DNA of 64,000 bases from Aplectana chamaeleonis (Eukaryota; Nematoda; Chromadorea; Rhabditida; Cosmocercidae), in assembly GCA_029168955.1 (NCBI GenBank), contig JAPDOI010000020.1:1086501-1150500 (forward strand), read 5' to 3'. Positions 1 through 30,870 of this stretch are shown piece by piece (position 1 is the stretch's first letter; each line of letters begins with the position of its first letter). Position numbers and translations under genes: made by a program. Under the pieces are notes generated by a model. It worked only from the letters and a program-made list of their open reading frames with translations. It was not told the DNA's origin and searched no databases.

Positions 1-17
1 CCAAATAATGGCCTCAG

Positions 18-64
18 CAACTAATCTCAAAATCGAAGGTTATCGTGACCACTCCCTTTGAGGC
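18..64 (-). repeat. Solitary end of an AGGCAGTG-type MITE
   Basis: The stretch that reads into GGTTATCGTGACCACTCCCTT matches 43170-43216 almost base for base over about 45 bp, and it is the usual right terminus of the TTAA-flanked MITE family found across this window. The other end lies left of the window or is lost. Confidence 0.5.
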
Positions 65-94
65 CGGGATAATCCTTCCCGCGACTAGCGGCGC

Positions 95-1350
95 AATATT
101 TAAAATGAATATCGCTCAAAAATCGATGTGCTTAAAATCCATTGTCGCCTTCGCAAGTGCGGGGAAGTGTGATCTCGACCTAAGGCGGCGCTCAGAGTTT
201 TCGCGGGGCGACGCACGTGTCAGTGCGACGCGAAGATCGCGTCGCGCAGGTATTAAGTTGTGAACGCTGTGCGAATGCTGTGCGACTACGCGCGATTGCG
301 TACGTACGCAATTTCTCGTAAGCAAGCAACGCATTATTTCTAGCATTACCAGCAGTTTTTTCGTGTTCTCCTAAGTGCATGTGATTCTAGATAGGCTTGT
401 TTTAGTCCTTTCATTGTGAGATTTGGTTGTGTGAATGAAAAAACTCTGAGGAAAAGCAGCAACGAGTTTACTATCGCGTCGCGTTGCATTTCAAGGCAAC
501 GCGATGGACGCCGCGCAAAGGGAAATTACGCGTCATTTCGAATGTATCGCGCCTTTTCACCGTGAACACCCAGCGAGGACGCGAAGTCGCGTGCTCGATA
601 CGTATGCTGATTATGACATCGCGTCGCGTGTGAACTCTGAACGCCGCCTGAGGCCGGTATCATTCTTCCTGCAACGAGCGACGCGACGCAATATTTAAAA
701 TGAATATCGCTCAAAAATCGATGTGCTTAAAATCCATTGTCGCCTTCGCAAGTGCGGGGAAGTGTGATCTCGACCTAAGGCGGCGCTCAGAGTTTTCGCG
801 GGGCGACGCACGTGTCAGTGCGACGCGAAGATCGCGTCGCGCAGGTATTAAGTTGTGAACGCTGTGCGAATGCTGTGCGACTACGCGCGATTGCGTACGT
901 ACGCAATTTCTCGTAAGCAAGCAACGGCATTTTTTCTAGCATTACCAGCAGTTTTTTCGTGTTCTCCTGAGTTCATGTGATTCTAGATAGGCTTGTTTTA
1001 GTCCTTTCATTCTCAGATTTGGTTGTGTGAATGAAAAAACTATGAGGAAAAGCAGCAACGAGTTTGCTATCGCGTCGCGTTGTATTGAAAGGCAACGCGA
1101 TGGACGCCGCGCGAAGGGAAATCACGCGTCATTTCGAATGTATCGCGCCTTTTCACCGTGAACACCCAGCGACGACGCGACGTTGCGTGATCGATACGTA
1201 GGCTGATTATAACATCGCGTCGCGCCGCGAGTTAAGTCTGAATGCCGTTTAAAGCCGTAATCATTCTTCCCGCGACGAGCGACGCGACGCAATATTCAAA
1301 ATGAATATCGTTCAAGAATCAATGCGCTTAGCATCCATTGTCGCCGTCGA
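95..1350. repeat. Tandem array of about 0.6 kb units (2 full copies and a third start)
   Basis: The landmark AATATTTAAAATGAATATCG recurs near positions 95, 690 and 1291 (third copy with one change), giving periods of 595 and 601 bp. The units are rich in GCGTCGCG-type motifs. Copies one and two are nearly identical from the landmark through about 450 bp; the third is more diverged and breaks off near 1350. The short ORFs here occur at the same place in each unit on both strands and show no family resemblance, so I read the block as repeat DNA. Confidence 0.8.
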
Positions 1351-1690
1351 TTTTCCGGGGAAGTGTGATCCCGACCTAAGCTATGCCATCGCGTCGCTCC
1401 GCGATGAAAAAGTAAACCCTACCATAAAGATATTTCAACAATCACCCCATTCACGACCCCACCCAGTTTTGACTAGCTACACGCTAGGGCCGCGAGCAAT
1501 ATTGATTGCGCTACCAATTTTTGAGGAAGCTTGTCCCACTGGTTGGACACGTTTCCTCGAATGGCACGCCACTGATGATCGATTTTCCTTTTCTGTGTCC
1601 ATTGTGTAGCTGCCGATGAAGTATACATGGAAGCGGAATTTCCGCTCGTAAAACTCCTTCTTTCCGAAGAAACGACCGCTTGAAAACTCG

Positions 1691-1988
1691 TGGTGGTGGC
1701 CATCGTGTATTCCAACCCCTGAAGAGGCGGGAGAAACAGGGGAGGAGCGAGGTTCTCCTAATTGGACGCAACACGGGGCTAGCGAAAGCCCACTCGCTGC
1801 GTCTCTCCCGTTTCTCCCGCCTCTTCAGGGGTGGAATTCACGAAACGCTAACCACGTTTCAACCATGGCTAGCGTAGCCATGGCTATGCACATCGTGTGC
1901 AAATCGATCGGCCTCAAACCATGGCTGAAACGTGGTTAACGTTTCGTGAATTCCAGCCCAGGGGTTGGAACACTCGATGGCCACCACC
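1691..1988. repeat. Two-tier fold-back (inverted repeat inside inverted repeat)
   Basis: An outer arm pair (about 1691-1720 and 1958-1988, sharing GGTGGTGGCCATCG and CCAACCCCTG) encloses an inner pair (1833-1871 and 1916-1954, sharing GGAATTCACGAAACG and CCACGTTTCA). A further part of the outer arm (CTCCCGCCTCTTCAGGGG) recurs inverted near 1720-1735 and 1812-1830. This is the structure of a fold-back type non-autonomous transposon. Confidence 0.7.
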
Positions 1989-2229
1989 GCAAGTGGGAAT
2001 ACTAGATTTCTACCACTGCCTAAGTTAGGGGTTCTCTTGGGTGTAAAAGTTTAAATGGGAAAGTCGATATTCTGGTAGCTTGCTATTGATAGTAATAGTA
2101 GCTGCACGTTTCCAACTTGATAGAAAGCGACTCCAACAATGATTTCCTTCTTAGAAACCTGAACAAAGGCAGCAGAAGAAAAAAGAATCTATAATTAGCC
2201 CTTAAATTGTTTTTTCCTGCGGTTTTTCT

Positions 2230-5200
2230 CATTTCAGGGTAAGCAGCTTTTATACTCTATCCCAAACGAGTCATCGATCGGAAAGTCCGAAGAAGCGGCG
2301 CTCCCTCTGCGTCTCGTGCGCAGATTACCTATCGTTGGTGTCTCGGGGGTGTTGTATACTTTTGCGACACACGATTGCGTCGCTCTGCACAGCGAGAGCG
2401 ACTGCCTCCCGCCCTTTAAATCTGGCACTGCTGCAGTGCATTGCACAGCGACAGTGACAGTGGTAGCGACAGGCTATGGCACACTTGCAGTATGTCAGCC
2501 CTCCGCGACACGTCGCTGCGACACACACGCGACATATGCTCTTACGACGATCGTTGCCGTTGCTCCGATGTGGGTCCCGCCGCGAATTGTGTTAGATTGC
2601 ATGCCTGTCTCTCATTACCGCGACGAAGTATACCATACCCATCACAGGGAGATAGCCGCGCGCACGGCAGTTGGGCACGAAATCGTCCGATCAATAGCCA
2701 CTCTCCCTTCGTTTTCCCGCGTGCAATTTTTCCCGCCAAGCAGCGTTGCGGCGATCCCTCATCCAGTGATTGACGATACGTGACACAGCGTCTTTCTTAC
2801 CGTAATCCAAAAACAGAATTCATAGATTTTCTCACGCACTCATTTCTTTTTCCCCAAACTTCATTATTCTTTTTGCGTTATTTTCATTCAAAATGCTCGT
2901 GGAGCTCACTCGTGATGCAGATGCTCTTTTTTACGTGGCAGGTAGTGGCAGGTAATCGATGAATTCTGTTTTTGGATTGCGGTAAGACAGATGCTGCGTC
3001 GCGTACGTGTTTTGCGTACTATCGTTCTCCGAGCCAAATTCCGGTCCGCAATCGCGGACTACACCTGCTGCATCATGCGACACGTGATAATCGTGCTGGG
3101 AGAAGGTGACCCACAGAACGACAGTACGTTGTGGGCCCGTCAGAGACGCAGATGGAGCTCGTTTAGCACAGAGTATACAAAAATCCGAATTTTGTAGTCG
3201 AGGGTAGGTTAATACATTGAACGTTCGCAGGCGCAGAGATTCCTTTTTGCAGCGGAGAAATCGATCCTAAAAAAGCGTGTCTTATCGGTGGGACACACAG
3301 TCATTAATATGTTGAAGCTGATCTAGTAATCATAGCGTATAAAAATAGAAAACGGTAGAAACAATATTCGAAAATCGATAAAAACTTATGAAAATCGAAG
3401 AAAACTCACTTGACCGGCTAATGAAGCGAGGAAGCTCATACGAACGGAATACGTACAATTTACCGCAACGTTTAAAGTACATGGTGCGGTTGCGGTCACA
3501 CACTAAAACTACGGTGGAAGACGCCAGATTTCATTATCGATCGACAGCACAGCTGATTTTCTGGGTGAGTAACGGTTTTTCTTTTTTTCATGCTTGTTTC
3601 GGCATTATTTTTGTTTCTGACTGTTTAAATATTGCGAATAGGGGCTATTCTTGGAGTGTGAGGGAAATTAGCTGTTTTTTATCTTCAAAGTGTTTTTCTT
3701 TAAATTCTGTTTTGAAATCAAAAAAATCGGCATATTTCTCTGGCACACTAAGAAAAGCCCCTACTCGTAATATTATAAGAGTCAGAAACAAAAATATACC
3801 AGAAACAAACCAGAAAAAACCGTAAGTCACCCAGAAAATCAGCTGTGCTGTCGATCGATATTGAAATCTGGCGTCTTCCACCGTAGTTTCGGTGCGTGAC
3901 CGCAACCGCACCATGTCCTTTTAACATTGCAGTAAACTGGTAGTGTGATGCGACTGTGTGTCCGCAAAGACGCACATTAAATTCTGTTCCGAATTGTAGG
4001 GCAGGTATGACAGTTCTTTTTTTTTTAGAAATTTCGTATTATTTCTCCTTTTGCGAACACTGCCTGCAGAGTGCATAAGGTGCTGCTTAGGACAGTGGAT
4101 ATCTTGTTTTTATGACCAACATTCAATTCCACTACCTGTTTGCAATGAGTATATTTGCAATTTGACATTACCTCCTCGGCGCTTTCCTTCATATACTTTC
4201 CATCTCTCGTAAATAGTTTTCACGTGATTTCCACGCTCATGTGAAAGTGCACTTTCAGGCGTATGACCAACGTGGTTGAATTGAATAAAGCGGATAAAAA
4301 TTAGAGAAACTCGGAGCATAGACACAGAGCTGAGTCACTTGGATGATTTTTTAGATGCAGACATTCTTAAACAAGTTCGTAGACGAAACGACGTTGAATT
4401 TATAAAGAAGTTGAGCGGAAGTTTCGGATTCAGCGGTTTTTCCTTTCATTTCAGGTGGGCGAAGCTTTATACTTATCCAAACGGTTGTTGGATGAAGCTG
4501 ATTAAAAAAGCGTGAAGTCGCTCCTGGGTTCTGCGTCTCTATCCAATTTGAAGGAACAGATTACCATCGCTGGTGTCTCGGGGGTACCTCTATATTTTTC
4601 AGCCACTTCCTGTCTTTATAGCCTCAAACTTCGCGAGGTAACCTGACCCCTTACCAAGAACATTAGCTCAGCAGTGCATCGGCACCCATGACAGTGACAG
4701 TGGTATGCGAGTCAGGCTATGGCATTTCGGCATGTCAGCCCAATCTTCCGAGCATCGCGTGTTGCTGTTCGACACACGCGACATATGCTCTTACGACGAT
4801 CGCGTTGCCGTTGCCCGATGTGGGTCCCGCCGCGAATTGTGCTAGGGATTGCATGCCTGCCCTCCTCGCTGCCGCAACGCAAAGCGAGCGACTATACCCA
4901 TCACAGGGATAGCCGAACTGTCACGGCAGTTGGGCGCGATAATTCGCATTAGATAGCCACTTTCCTTCGTTTTCTCCCGCGTGACAATTTTTTTCTTCCC
5001 GCCAGAACAATGTCGCGGCGATCCTCATCCAGTGATCAACACATGTGACACACCATCTCTTCTATTCGGTCCAAAACAGAATTTATAGATTTTCTCACGC
5101 ACTTCATTTAACTTTTTCGCATACTTCACGTTAGTTCTTTTTGCAACTGCTATTTTCATTCAAATGCTCGTGGAGCTCACTCAGATGATGCTCTTTACGT

Positions 5201-6960
5201 GGCAGGTAGTTCTTGGAATCCCCATGAATCTGTTTTTGGATTGCGGTAAGACATCGTTGCTCGTCGCGTACGTGTTTTCAAGTACTACGTTCTCCCACTC
5301 TTCCAGCCAATTTCCGATTTATAAAGTGCATTTTCGTGCTGAAGTTATGCCCAGCACGATTAAATCGTGTCCATTGCACAACCGTAGTTTTACGCGAAGA
5401 GATGCGGACCGGAATTTGGCCCAGAGAACGACAGATTGTTTTTCAGAGACGCAGAGGGAGCCTGCTGTTTAGACAGAGTATACAAAATCCGAATGCGTAG
5501 TCTAGGAGTTAGTCAATACATTCCACGTTGTAAATTTTTCTCGGAGAAATCGATTCCTTCAATCTAATTCGTGTCTTTACGAAACAAATCGGTTAATTTC
5601 GCCTATGAAGCCGATCTAGTAATCATAGCGTTAGGAAATAGAGGTTTGGTCGAAACAATGCTTTGAAATCGATTAAAAACCCTGAACATCGAATGATATA
5701 TCGGGTTCCTAACTTGACCGGCCATGATGAGGCCAGCCAGGTCGGTGGAAGCCGGGAGCTCTCTTCATGAATCTCCAGTGAGACTTTGCGTTCCCATCTG
5801 AAAGGTTTTGCAGAGGATAGGCGAGTAATATGGTACAGGAGTGCCTATGGAGCTGGGCTTCCACCGACCTGGTGGAACCTTACTGGGAACAGGCAAGGTT
5901 AAACGCCTGATAGTATCATTCAGGATGCATGCCGACGTTACAGTTTAATGCGAATTTCAAAACAATGGTGCGCTGCGGTCACAGCTCCCTACTATGGTCA
6001 ACGGATTTCAAGAGTTATATGCGAGCAGCAAGCTGGGATGTTTTCTGGGTGAGTAACGGCTTTTTCAGGCTAAAAGGATCGGCATTAAATATTTTGTCTC
6101 TGACTGTTTAAACATTAAGTAGAATAGGGGCTATCCATGTTGGAACCTGTGGGAGGAGATTCACCATTTGTTGGGGTTTAAAGTAATTTTTCAAAATTCT
6201 GTTTTGAAATCGAAAAACGGTATAAATCTCTCGCAGGCACTGAGATTATGCCCTTTATAGAATCCATTATAAATCGGCTGGGAGAGTGACATAAATATTT
6301 TGAACTGGAAAAACAAACTTCGAAAAGACGAAATTCATGGCAAGATCACAAAGAAATCATTGGAATTCTCTGAAGCTGACGTTTCGACATTTGAACTGGT
6401 CCCACCAGAGTTCAGAAGTGTTCAACCGTACCAGCTCCCTAACATTGGGTAAACTTTAGTGTGGTCTACCAAGTGTAACGTGGCGCTATTAAGACGCAAC
6501 ACATGCTCTGTTCCGAATTGTAGGCAGGTATGACAGTTCTTCGTTTTTGCCTATTTTTTGGAGAAAATTTCAGCTGATTTCTCCGTGTCTTGTGAACACT
6601 CGCCCGCAGAGCACAAGGTGCTGCGACAGTGGAGTATCTTGTCTTCACACTAATCCACTACCTGATTTGCACAAGTGATATTTGGCAATTTGACGATTGC
6701 CTCTCGAGCGCTTCATATACTTTCCACCGTAAATAGTTTCCACAGCTATTTCACGCTCATGAAGCAGTGCACTTTCAGGAGTATGACCAACGGGTTCAAT
6801 CTGAATAAAGGAAAACTAGAGAAACATCAGAGCATAGACAATAAAATCACTTGGAAAGCGTTTCTAGACTTCCCATTCTTAAACCCAGACGGCAGACGTT
6901 GGACGTTGAATTTATCTAGAAGAAGCTGCAGCTGAAGTTTCGGCCTTCAGCCTCAGGTGA
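2230..6960. repeat. Diverged direct duplication, unit about 2.2-2.5 kb
   Basis: Unit A (about 2230-4455) and unit B (about 4456-6960) are collinear. Both start with a GCTTTATAC...CCAAACG segment, continue through a CTCCTGCGTCTC-like block, a GTGGGTCCCGCCGCGAATTG block (2570, 4824), an ACGTGGCAGGTAGT block (2933, 5199), a TTTTCTGGGTGAGTAACGG block (3557, 6042) and a GTATGACCAACG block (4261, 6781). Unit B carries an extra segment at about 5715-5890. Each unit also contains internal inverted arms, so it is a composite of fold-back DNA. No convincing coding frame survives in both copies. Confidence 0.7.
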
Positions 6961-7342
6961 GGTGAACTGAGATTTGGCGTTGACGGGTTGACGGAAAAAG
7001 GTGATCGATTGCCTTCACATCCCAATTTGGAAGAATCGAACACCATTTTTACCACCTCAATTTTTCGGTCTTCCTGTCTTTTGTGCCCAAACTTAAAGGC
7101 CAGGTAAGCGATCAAGGCAAAATAACGGGCTTTCACGCTCAAAACTATTTTCGGCAGAATAATGTTCTGAGCTACGAACAGATGTTTTTTTTTTTTTTTG
7201 CGACTTTTTCATGGTAGCGAAAACTTTATATCATGGTAGGCGGCACTGAGCGACGGCTAGCGACACTTCAAGGTGTAGCGCGCGGTTCTGGATGGGCTAA
7301 CCCGACATACATAGCTTTAGCAAGGAACCCACTATGTCATTC

Positions 7343-7873
7343 CTCTGAGAGTTTTGGCCGCGAAATAGCCGCAATATATCCCACCAGGCTCCGCAGCGGC
7401 TCCTGGTGGGCTATTTCCCGGCTATTTCGCGGCTATTTCTCGGCTTGTGGCGGAACGGATAAGAAGTAGCCGAGAAATAGCCGAGTTATAACCGAGAAAT
7501 ATTTAGAAATAAACCGATTTAGCAAAGACGGCCGCAATCCTGTCGCCGACTCGCCGATGAGCGTTTATCGCACCATCTAGGGCCGCCAGCGGTTAGGCGG
7601 GGCCTCCATAGGCTGAACGAGGTCCAAGCACCTCAAACTTAGGTAACTGAACCGACGGAGGTGCTGACATTTCAATCATGCCTCTGGAATGCGCCGTATG
7701 TCTACCTGGAGAGCAGTATTTCTCGGCTATTTCGCGACGAGCATTATTTGACGGCCAAATTGCGGCGAGCATTATTTAGCTATTTCGCGGCTATTTCGCG
7801 GAGAACATTATTTGGCGGCTATTACGCGGCAATGAAGCATTTCGCGGCTATTTCTCGGTCCAAACACTCAGAG
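7343..7873. mobile_element. MITE, CTCTGAGAG family, copy 1
   Basis: The termini CTCTGAGAGTTTTGG and (reverse complement) CTCTGAGTGTTTGG face each other. The interior is full of GGCTATTTCGCGG and CCGAGAAATAGCC motifs and contains a GTACCTCAAACTTGGG-like segment shared with 21672-22114, 62931-63415 and 33894-34521. No transposase frame is present. Confidence 0.7.
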
Positions 7874-8215
7874 TCGACGCAGAACTTTCACGAAGATTTC
7901 GAGAACCACCTCTACCACGACTCTGTCTTAGACGATTAAAAAGTTTTGAGCTAACAAATGGCATTTCGTAAATCTCGAAGATACTTTCCCGACCTGAAGA
8001 CAGTATTCTGCAAAGAATCCAACAAGATTTCAGAAACCAACCTCTACCAACGGTCCATCCGTAAGATTAAAAATGCAATAGTGGAGAGCCGACATTTTTT
8101 GAAATTTGTTCTGAAAAATTCCAGCGGAAAATTTTGAATTCCAGAGAGCTGAAACTTTAAATAACTCGAGCAGGTCATTTTATATAGAATATTGCAATTT
8201 ACAAGGCTGCCACCT

Positions 8216-8520
8216 ATTCAAAAAACTAACTGTGCTTCTCTGAGCAAAATTCCAGTCCGCAATTGCGTCTCGACACGCTTTGCGGCCGCACGCGCTCGAG
8301 TCAGTCGAGTATCCACCAACAAAGCCGACTCGTTTTGGCTTTTTTATACATTTTTCTCCGATTTTAATTAGTTTCCAGTTTCCAAAACCCACATAGGATT
8401 AACAGATCGGCGGCTGCGGCGCTGGAAACTCTTCCGACTCGAGTGCGTACGGCCGCCAAGCGTGTCTAGACGTGATTGCGGACCGGAATTTGGCCCAGAG
8501 AAGCACAGTTCTTCTATAAA
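8216..8520. repeat. Fold-back element with about 90-bp arms
   Basis: The left arm (about 8218-8310, containing AATTCCAGTCCGCAATTGCG and ACACGCTTTGCGGCCG) is matched in inverted orientation at about 8430-8515 (CGCAATCACGTCT... and GACCGGAATTTGG as read on +). Part of the arm, GGACCGGAATTTGGCCCAGAGAA, also occurs in unit B near 5405 and is described here only by position. The loop at 8310-8430 is not repeated in the window. Confidence 0.65.
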
Positions 8521-9360
8521 AAAAACTATGAAAAGATAAAAAAAATAAACTAAAAAAAAAGAATATTAGGAAAAGATCTAATCCTGAAATCATGGGCTAG
8601 TATGGAACCTCCACCTTTATCCAATCGGGCATCATGAACCACCTTCACCTCTCGGGCCACTGTCTTCACCCCAACGAAACTACGGAACCCGAACATAGTC
8701 GGCTGCGGGACATTAGGCGATAACGCGCAATGTCTACAACAGCGTCTTCGCGAATGTGCAAGTATGGGACATCTTTGTCCTCCCGTGACGTGTCAGAGTA
8801 TTAACACTTATTGCACTGATAGATTTTTGGTCGATATGAATGGCATCTGCGGAGCTCTGAAACCCACTGAGTCTCGAAAATCAATATAATGGATATTTTC
8901 TTGTTTGCAACGATGTCACTTCCTGGAAGTTCCAAGATCACCTGCTTACGACGATTATCTTGACAAATATATTCGACGTTAATTCCAGGCTTTGCATGTG
9001 TTTTCCCTGTCTAATGTCACTCGTGGGCTAATATGTTCTGTTCTGAAAGAGTTGCGGATCCTTCCTTCAGTAGATACTGATCACAGGTTGTGTCCGTGTG
9101 GATATCCGCTTAATTTTTTAACAGTGGAGGGTGTGGATGAGATTGAGGACTAGGACATATCTCTCTCAATCAGACTCCTTCTCGCGATTTTCCCAAATTG
9201 GTTGTTTGACTTTTTTAAATCTTTCTTTGATGGGTCGAAATTTTCTTTTTTTCTGCCGACTTGATTGATTGGGTAGAATCTATATGCACTGTTTGAAGAA
9301 CGAGCCACGCGCGTTCCGAAATTTACGCATACCGGGGCGTTCGTTTGTTTTATCGTTTTA
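8521..9360 (+). promoter_or_regulatory. Upstream region of mapk-15
   Basis: About 840 bp without a supported gene, between a fold-back element and the mapk-15 start. It contains an A-rich run at 8516-8560 and otherwise unremarkable sequence. I see no TATA box placed convincingly. Any promoter assignment is inferred from position only. Confidence 0.3.
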
Positions 9361-9362
9361 GA
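9361..9362 (+). promoter_or_regulatory. Candidate spliced-leader trans-splice acceptor of mapk-15
   Basis: The T-rich run TTTGTTTTATCGTTTTAG ends at 9361, 21 bp before the proposed ATG at 9383, with no ATG between. This is the usual place and form of an SL1 trans-splice acceptor in nematodes. A second AG (TTACAG, ending 9374) lies closer to the ATG and is an alternative. Confidence 0.45.
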
Positions 9363-9382
9363 AAACCATTACAGGGACGGGT

Positions 9383-27259
<17,877 letters not shown>

Positions 27260-27629
27260 TATGCACCCTTCCTCACCGAATATTGGTGAATTTCAGACAG
27301 TTATCCGTTTCTAGCCGATCAGAACATGAATTAGATCCGCAACAGCAAGTGCTAATGTGTTCGGCTCGGAGCCGATAATTGCCTGAATATGTAGATTTGA
27401 TTTTTACGGGCTCAGATCTGATTTTTTCACTTGATGATCTCGGCAAATATGATCTCAACAATATGTTCACATTCTAGTCACAAAATTAATCCTATCAATA
27501 ATGTTGCAATACCGCAATAATATTTGGGCAGAGTGCAGACGGCGAGAGCCCTTCACACTTCCGAGAGTTTCTGCGTCTCTACTTATAACCTAGAATTCGA
27601 CCCACTCTGCCTCCAAGTATACTCTGCTT

Positions 27630-27895
27630 ATCTTGAATTGCACAAAACACGGTCCGCCAATAGTCCTCTAATTGGCCCGCTAGTACCGTAGTGTACGTCC
27701 ACGACGCGTTCTCGGCAGACCCGGGTGTGCACCCGGTGTGCAGAGCAATCGATTCGTCAATGCCGTCACTCGGCCACCCACCCTGCCACCCGGGTCTGCC
27801 GAGGACGCGTCGTGGACGTACACTACGGCACAAGCGGGCCAATTAGAGGACTATTGGCGGACCGTATTTTGTGCAATTCAAGATAAACAGATAAC
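27630..27895. repeat. Fold-back element downstream of mapk-15
   Basis: The left arm (about 27630-27725: ATCTTGAATTGCACAAAA, CCAATAGTCCTCTAATTGG, GTGTACGTCCACGACGCG) is mirrored at about 27797-27895. The loop is about 70 bp. It begins some 370 bp after the mapk-15 stop, so it may lie in or just after the 3' UTR. Confidence 0.8.
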
Positions 27896-28619
27896 TTACC
27901 GAAGTACAACGACGAGTTTTACAAAATTGTTGTCCTGTTGTCTTTCATCATTTCAACGCCGTCTGCGCTGAGTGCTACATAATACCTATCTACAGTCGAG
28001 TTCACAAACTGAGATGGTTGGTGGGTGGAGCTTTGAGGAAGCTTATAAGATGGGTATGAGCGCGCACAATAGCAGCTAGGTCGAGTATGAATTAAGGTGC
28101 TACTAGGCTGCCACTTGAGGTGTGTGAGAATCACGGTTCTGACAGCGGTTTTTTGAAAGAGTACGGTGAGTGTACGGTAATCTGGGCGAGCGGAGTTTTG
28201 GTTGAAGTTAATTGGTATTATGCCTGACCACAATCGGTGTAGTATTTCCAACCTCCTAAGAGTCCTATGAAATTGTAAACATCAATGTCGAGTGTGTGGA
28301 AATTCTCCTAAGCCATCTTCTTAGTTAAGTTTTGGTCAACTTTAAGACTTCTTTGAAACTACAGTACCCTTACCGTTAACATTCAGAAAGCAGAAATCTG
28401 CCGCTATCTCCATGCAATTGAAAGGCTAATGCTGTTTATACTCGCTAATCAGCTTTGATACGCTGAAATTAATAATAAGCAGATAAGTTCGATTTAAGAC
28501 ATGCAGGGCTGTAGTAAAACACTCCTATCAGATGATCTGTTGATATGCTTCCAAACAAGTTTCAGATGATCTTATTTCCGTATTGATTCAATCACAACTG
28601 GTCGCTGTAGCTAACAAGG
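27896..28619. other. Stretch with no supported feature
   Basis: AT-rich single-copy-looking sequence. The one 110-codon frame on the - strand (27919-28251) has no recognisable domain and no splice context that I can defend. Confidence 0.4.
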
Positions 28620-28629
28620 GACCAATTCG

Positions 28630-30365
28630 AGCGAAAAATGGAGTTTTGAAAAACGGTCTTTTGAGGGTTGTAGAGGAGTTAAAAAGAAACAATTTGAGAT
28701 TTTAAAATTTCACTCAGTCCTCACGGGTAGATCAAAAACGACCAAAAAAAAGAAACCAGAACGCTGGATTGGAAGGATGTAGCACAAATGTGACCTACAC
28801 AGTGGTCTTAAAATCCACTGAAGAGGTTCTCCTAAAAGTTTGAAGATGAAATTTAGCTACGTTCTCGAGTTGTGACTTGTTCATTGATCCCCTGAAGAAC
28901 CACCGATCATTGCAATGAGATAGTCGAGGTCATGTGGCATCACACCAATTCTGTGGGATCATTACTGCGTTATGGCTGATAGTAAAGGCATTTATATCTG
29001 TTCACTCTACTTATTTTGAGTTTTAACAGTGTCTTTTGTTTTTTCTACCTCTTTTCTTATATCACAGAAGTAACGTGATATAAACGGAGAACGGTTCACA
29101 TCAATGTTAGAAGCTATGCGAATTTCAAGGTTTCAACATTTGCTAGAATATCAAGAATACCCTTACCCTTCTCCCCCACATATGGCACAGAAAAACAGTC
29201 CTTAGCTCGGAGAAACACTTTAGAGGATTTATTTTGATATATGACGCTGGAAAAAAAAAGCTCGGGCAAAATTAAACTTCGTGGAGTTGTTCCTTGATCA
29301 ATAACCAATCTTTTTTCAACAGAAACAATTATTATAAACAGAAGTGGGTATACCTAAACTACAAAATCCATTGAAGCAACCTAATACTTTAGCGCATGGT
29401 TCGAAGACTCAAGACAAGTGTTCCATTATCAATTACAAAATTTTGAGTAGAACAGAACCACTTCTTCTAGAAACGCACTTTACAAGAGAACTACTTCTAG
29501 TCAGCCTGACCATTCTGGATTAAATGTAGTTTTCTGGAACCATTTTGGATGAAGAATCCGAGTATGCCCCTCGCAGCTTCTCTGAAAAAAAAACACTCTA
29601 AAAAAAGGTACAGGCGTTTTTTTCAAGCCTCGCGTCACGGCAAGGGGGGACCCATCAAGGAATTTTTAGAGTGGTTCAGAAAAAATTTTCGGATTCTGCT
29701 CAAAACTTGTACGTAGGGGTAAGTTAGGGTGCCGAACACGAATCTAGAGATCGTTTGTCGAAATTCTGAGGTTTACTGTAGATTACGGTAGTTGTCATGC
29801 CACAGAGGGCCTAAACCTACTTTAAGAATTTGAAAATTGACATATAATAATCAAATTCGTATTCATCACCCCGAATAACCCCCGTTCAGAAATTTTGAGT
29901 CAATCTGAGAGTTTGACCCAACTACCGTATACCCACCGTAATCTACCCTAATCTGTCGAAAATCGGTGAACTGACCTCAGATTCGTTATAAGCTTTTTAA
30001 ATAACCTCCGAGAGCGAAGTTTGGGCCATATATTTTTTTTCGACCTCTGGAGCCCTATGAGGTAAAAAGCTCAATGCCATTTTTGGGGGTTCAGAGGTCG
30101 GATTTTTTTTCGCCCAAACTCCGTCCGAGAGGGTAAATTGGGGCGCTGAACACGAATCTGAGATCCGTTTCCTGTTTTTAGCGGATTCGTCAGGTTAGGG
30201 TGCATTGAACGGCATTTCACCTACCGCAACCCATTGTTTTGGTGGTTTTTGATCTACCCGTGAGGACTGAGTGAAATTTTAAAATCTTAAATTGTTTATT
30301 TTTACGCCCTCTACAACTCTCAAAAGACCGTTTTTCAAAACTCCATTTTTTGTTCAAAGTCGTCC
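28630..30365. repeat. Large inverted-repeat element, 1.74 kb, arms about 120 bp
   Basis: The left arm (about 28635-28750: ATGGAGTTTTGAAAAACGGT, CAGTCCTCACGGGTAGATCA) is mirrored at about 30240-30360 (TGATCTACCCGTGAGGACTG and ACCGTTTTTCAAAACTCCAT). Inside, a GCCGAACACGAATCTAGAGATC block near 29732 recurs at about 30147. No transposase frame is seen. Confidence 0.75.
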
Positions 30366-30394
30366 CTTGTAAGGTCCATTGTTTTGTAGGAGGT

Positions 30395-30870
30395 CATTCA
30401 CAAATCGACCAACCCCATGCTTTCTCTATTAGTAATCAGATGTTTGTTGTTTTGTGATAGCTGATAATGATAGCTTATATTCCATCTAAAATTTTTAAGT
30501 TGCTCCGAGGGTACTCTTAAATATCAAACGAACTTCTCCGGGAATGCACGCTCTCTCGCTGGTCTGTATTCAGATTGGTCCGTAGTAAACCCACCACTCA
30601 GTGAGGATCATCTGAATGGGTGATAAGACGAGCCTGAAACGATTCAGACAGGGCTCAGACGAGTCCGAAATCGTATCGAGCGATAGATTGCATTCAAGCG
30701 GTCGGTCTTGCAAAGCCATGATGATGGGGGCATGATGATACCTGTGATGACAAGAACAACCGACCATTATTCTTTACGTGGTCGTTCACGAATCGACCAA
30801 CTCCATGCTCCGTTTCTCAATAAATGAAATGCTGTTTGTTTCGCGGAAGCTGATATTGATAATGATACAT
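30395..30870. repeat. Direct repeat pair, spacing about 385 bp
   Basis: GGTCATTCACAAATCGACCAACCCCATGCT at 30395 (given here by position) and its diverged partner at 30780 share about 85 bp, running on through TGTTTGTT and the GATAATGATA stretch. Confidence 0.65.

Noticed and set aside
2316..2783. 155-codon ORF in the left part of the window
   Set aside because: The duplicate unit at 4600-5000 breaks this frame with indels, and a fold-back family shares part of the DNA, so it is repeat sequence rather than a gene.
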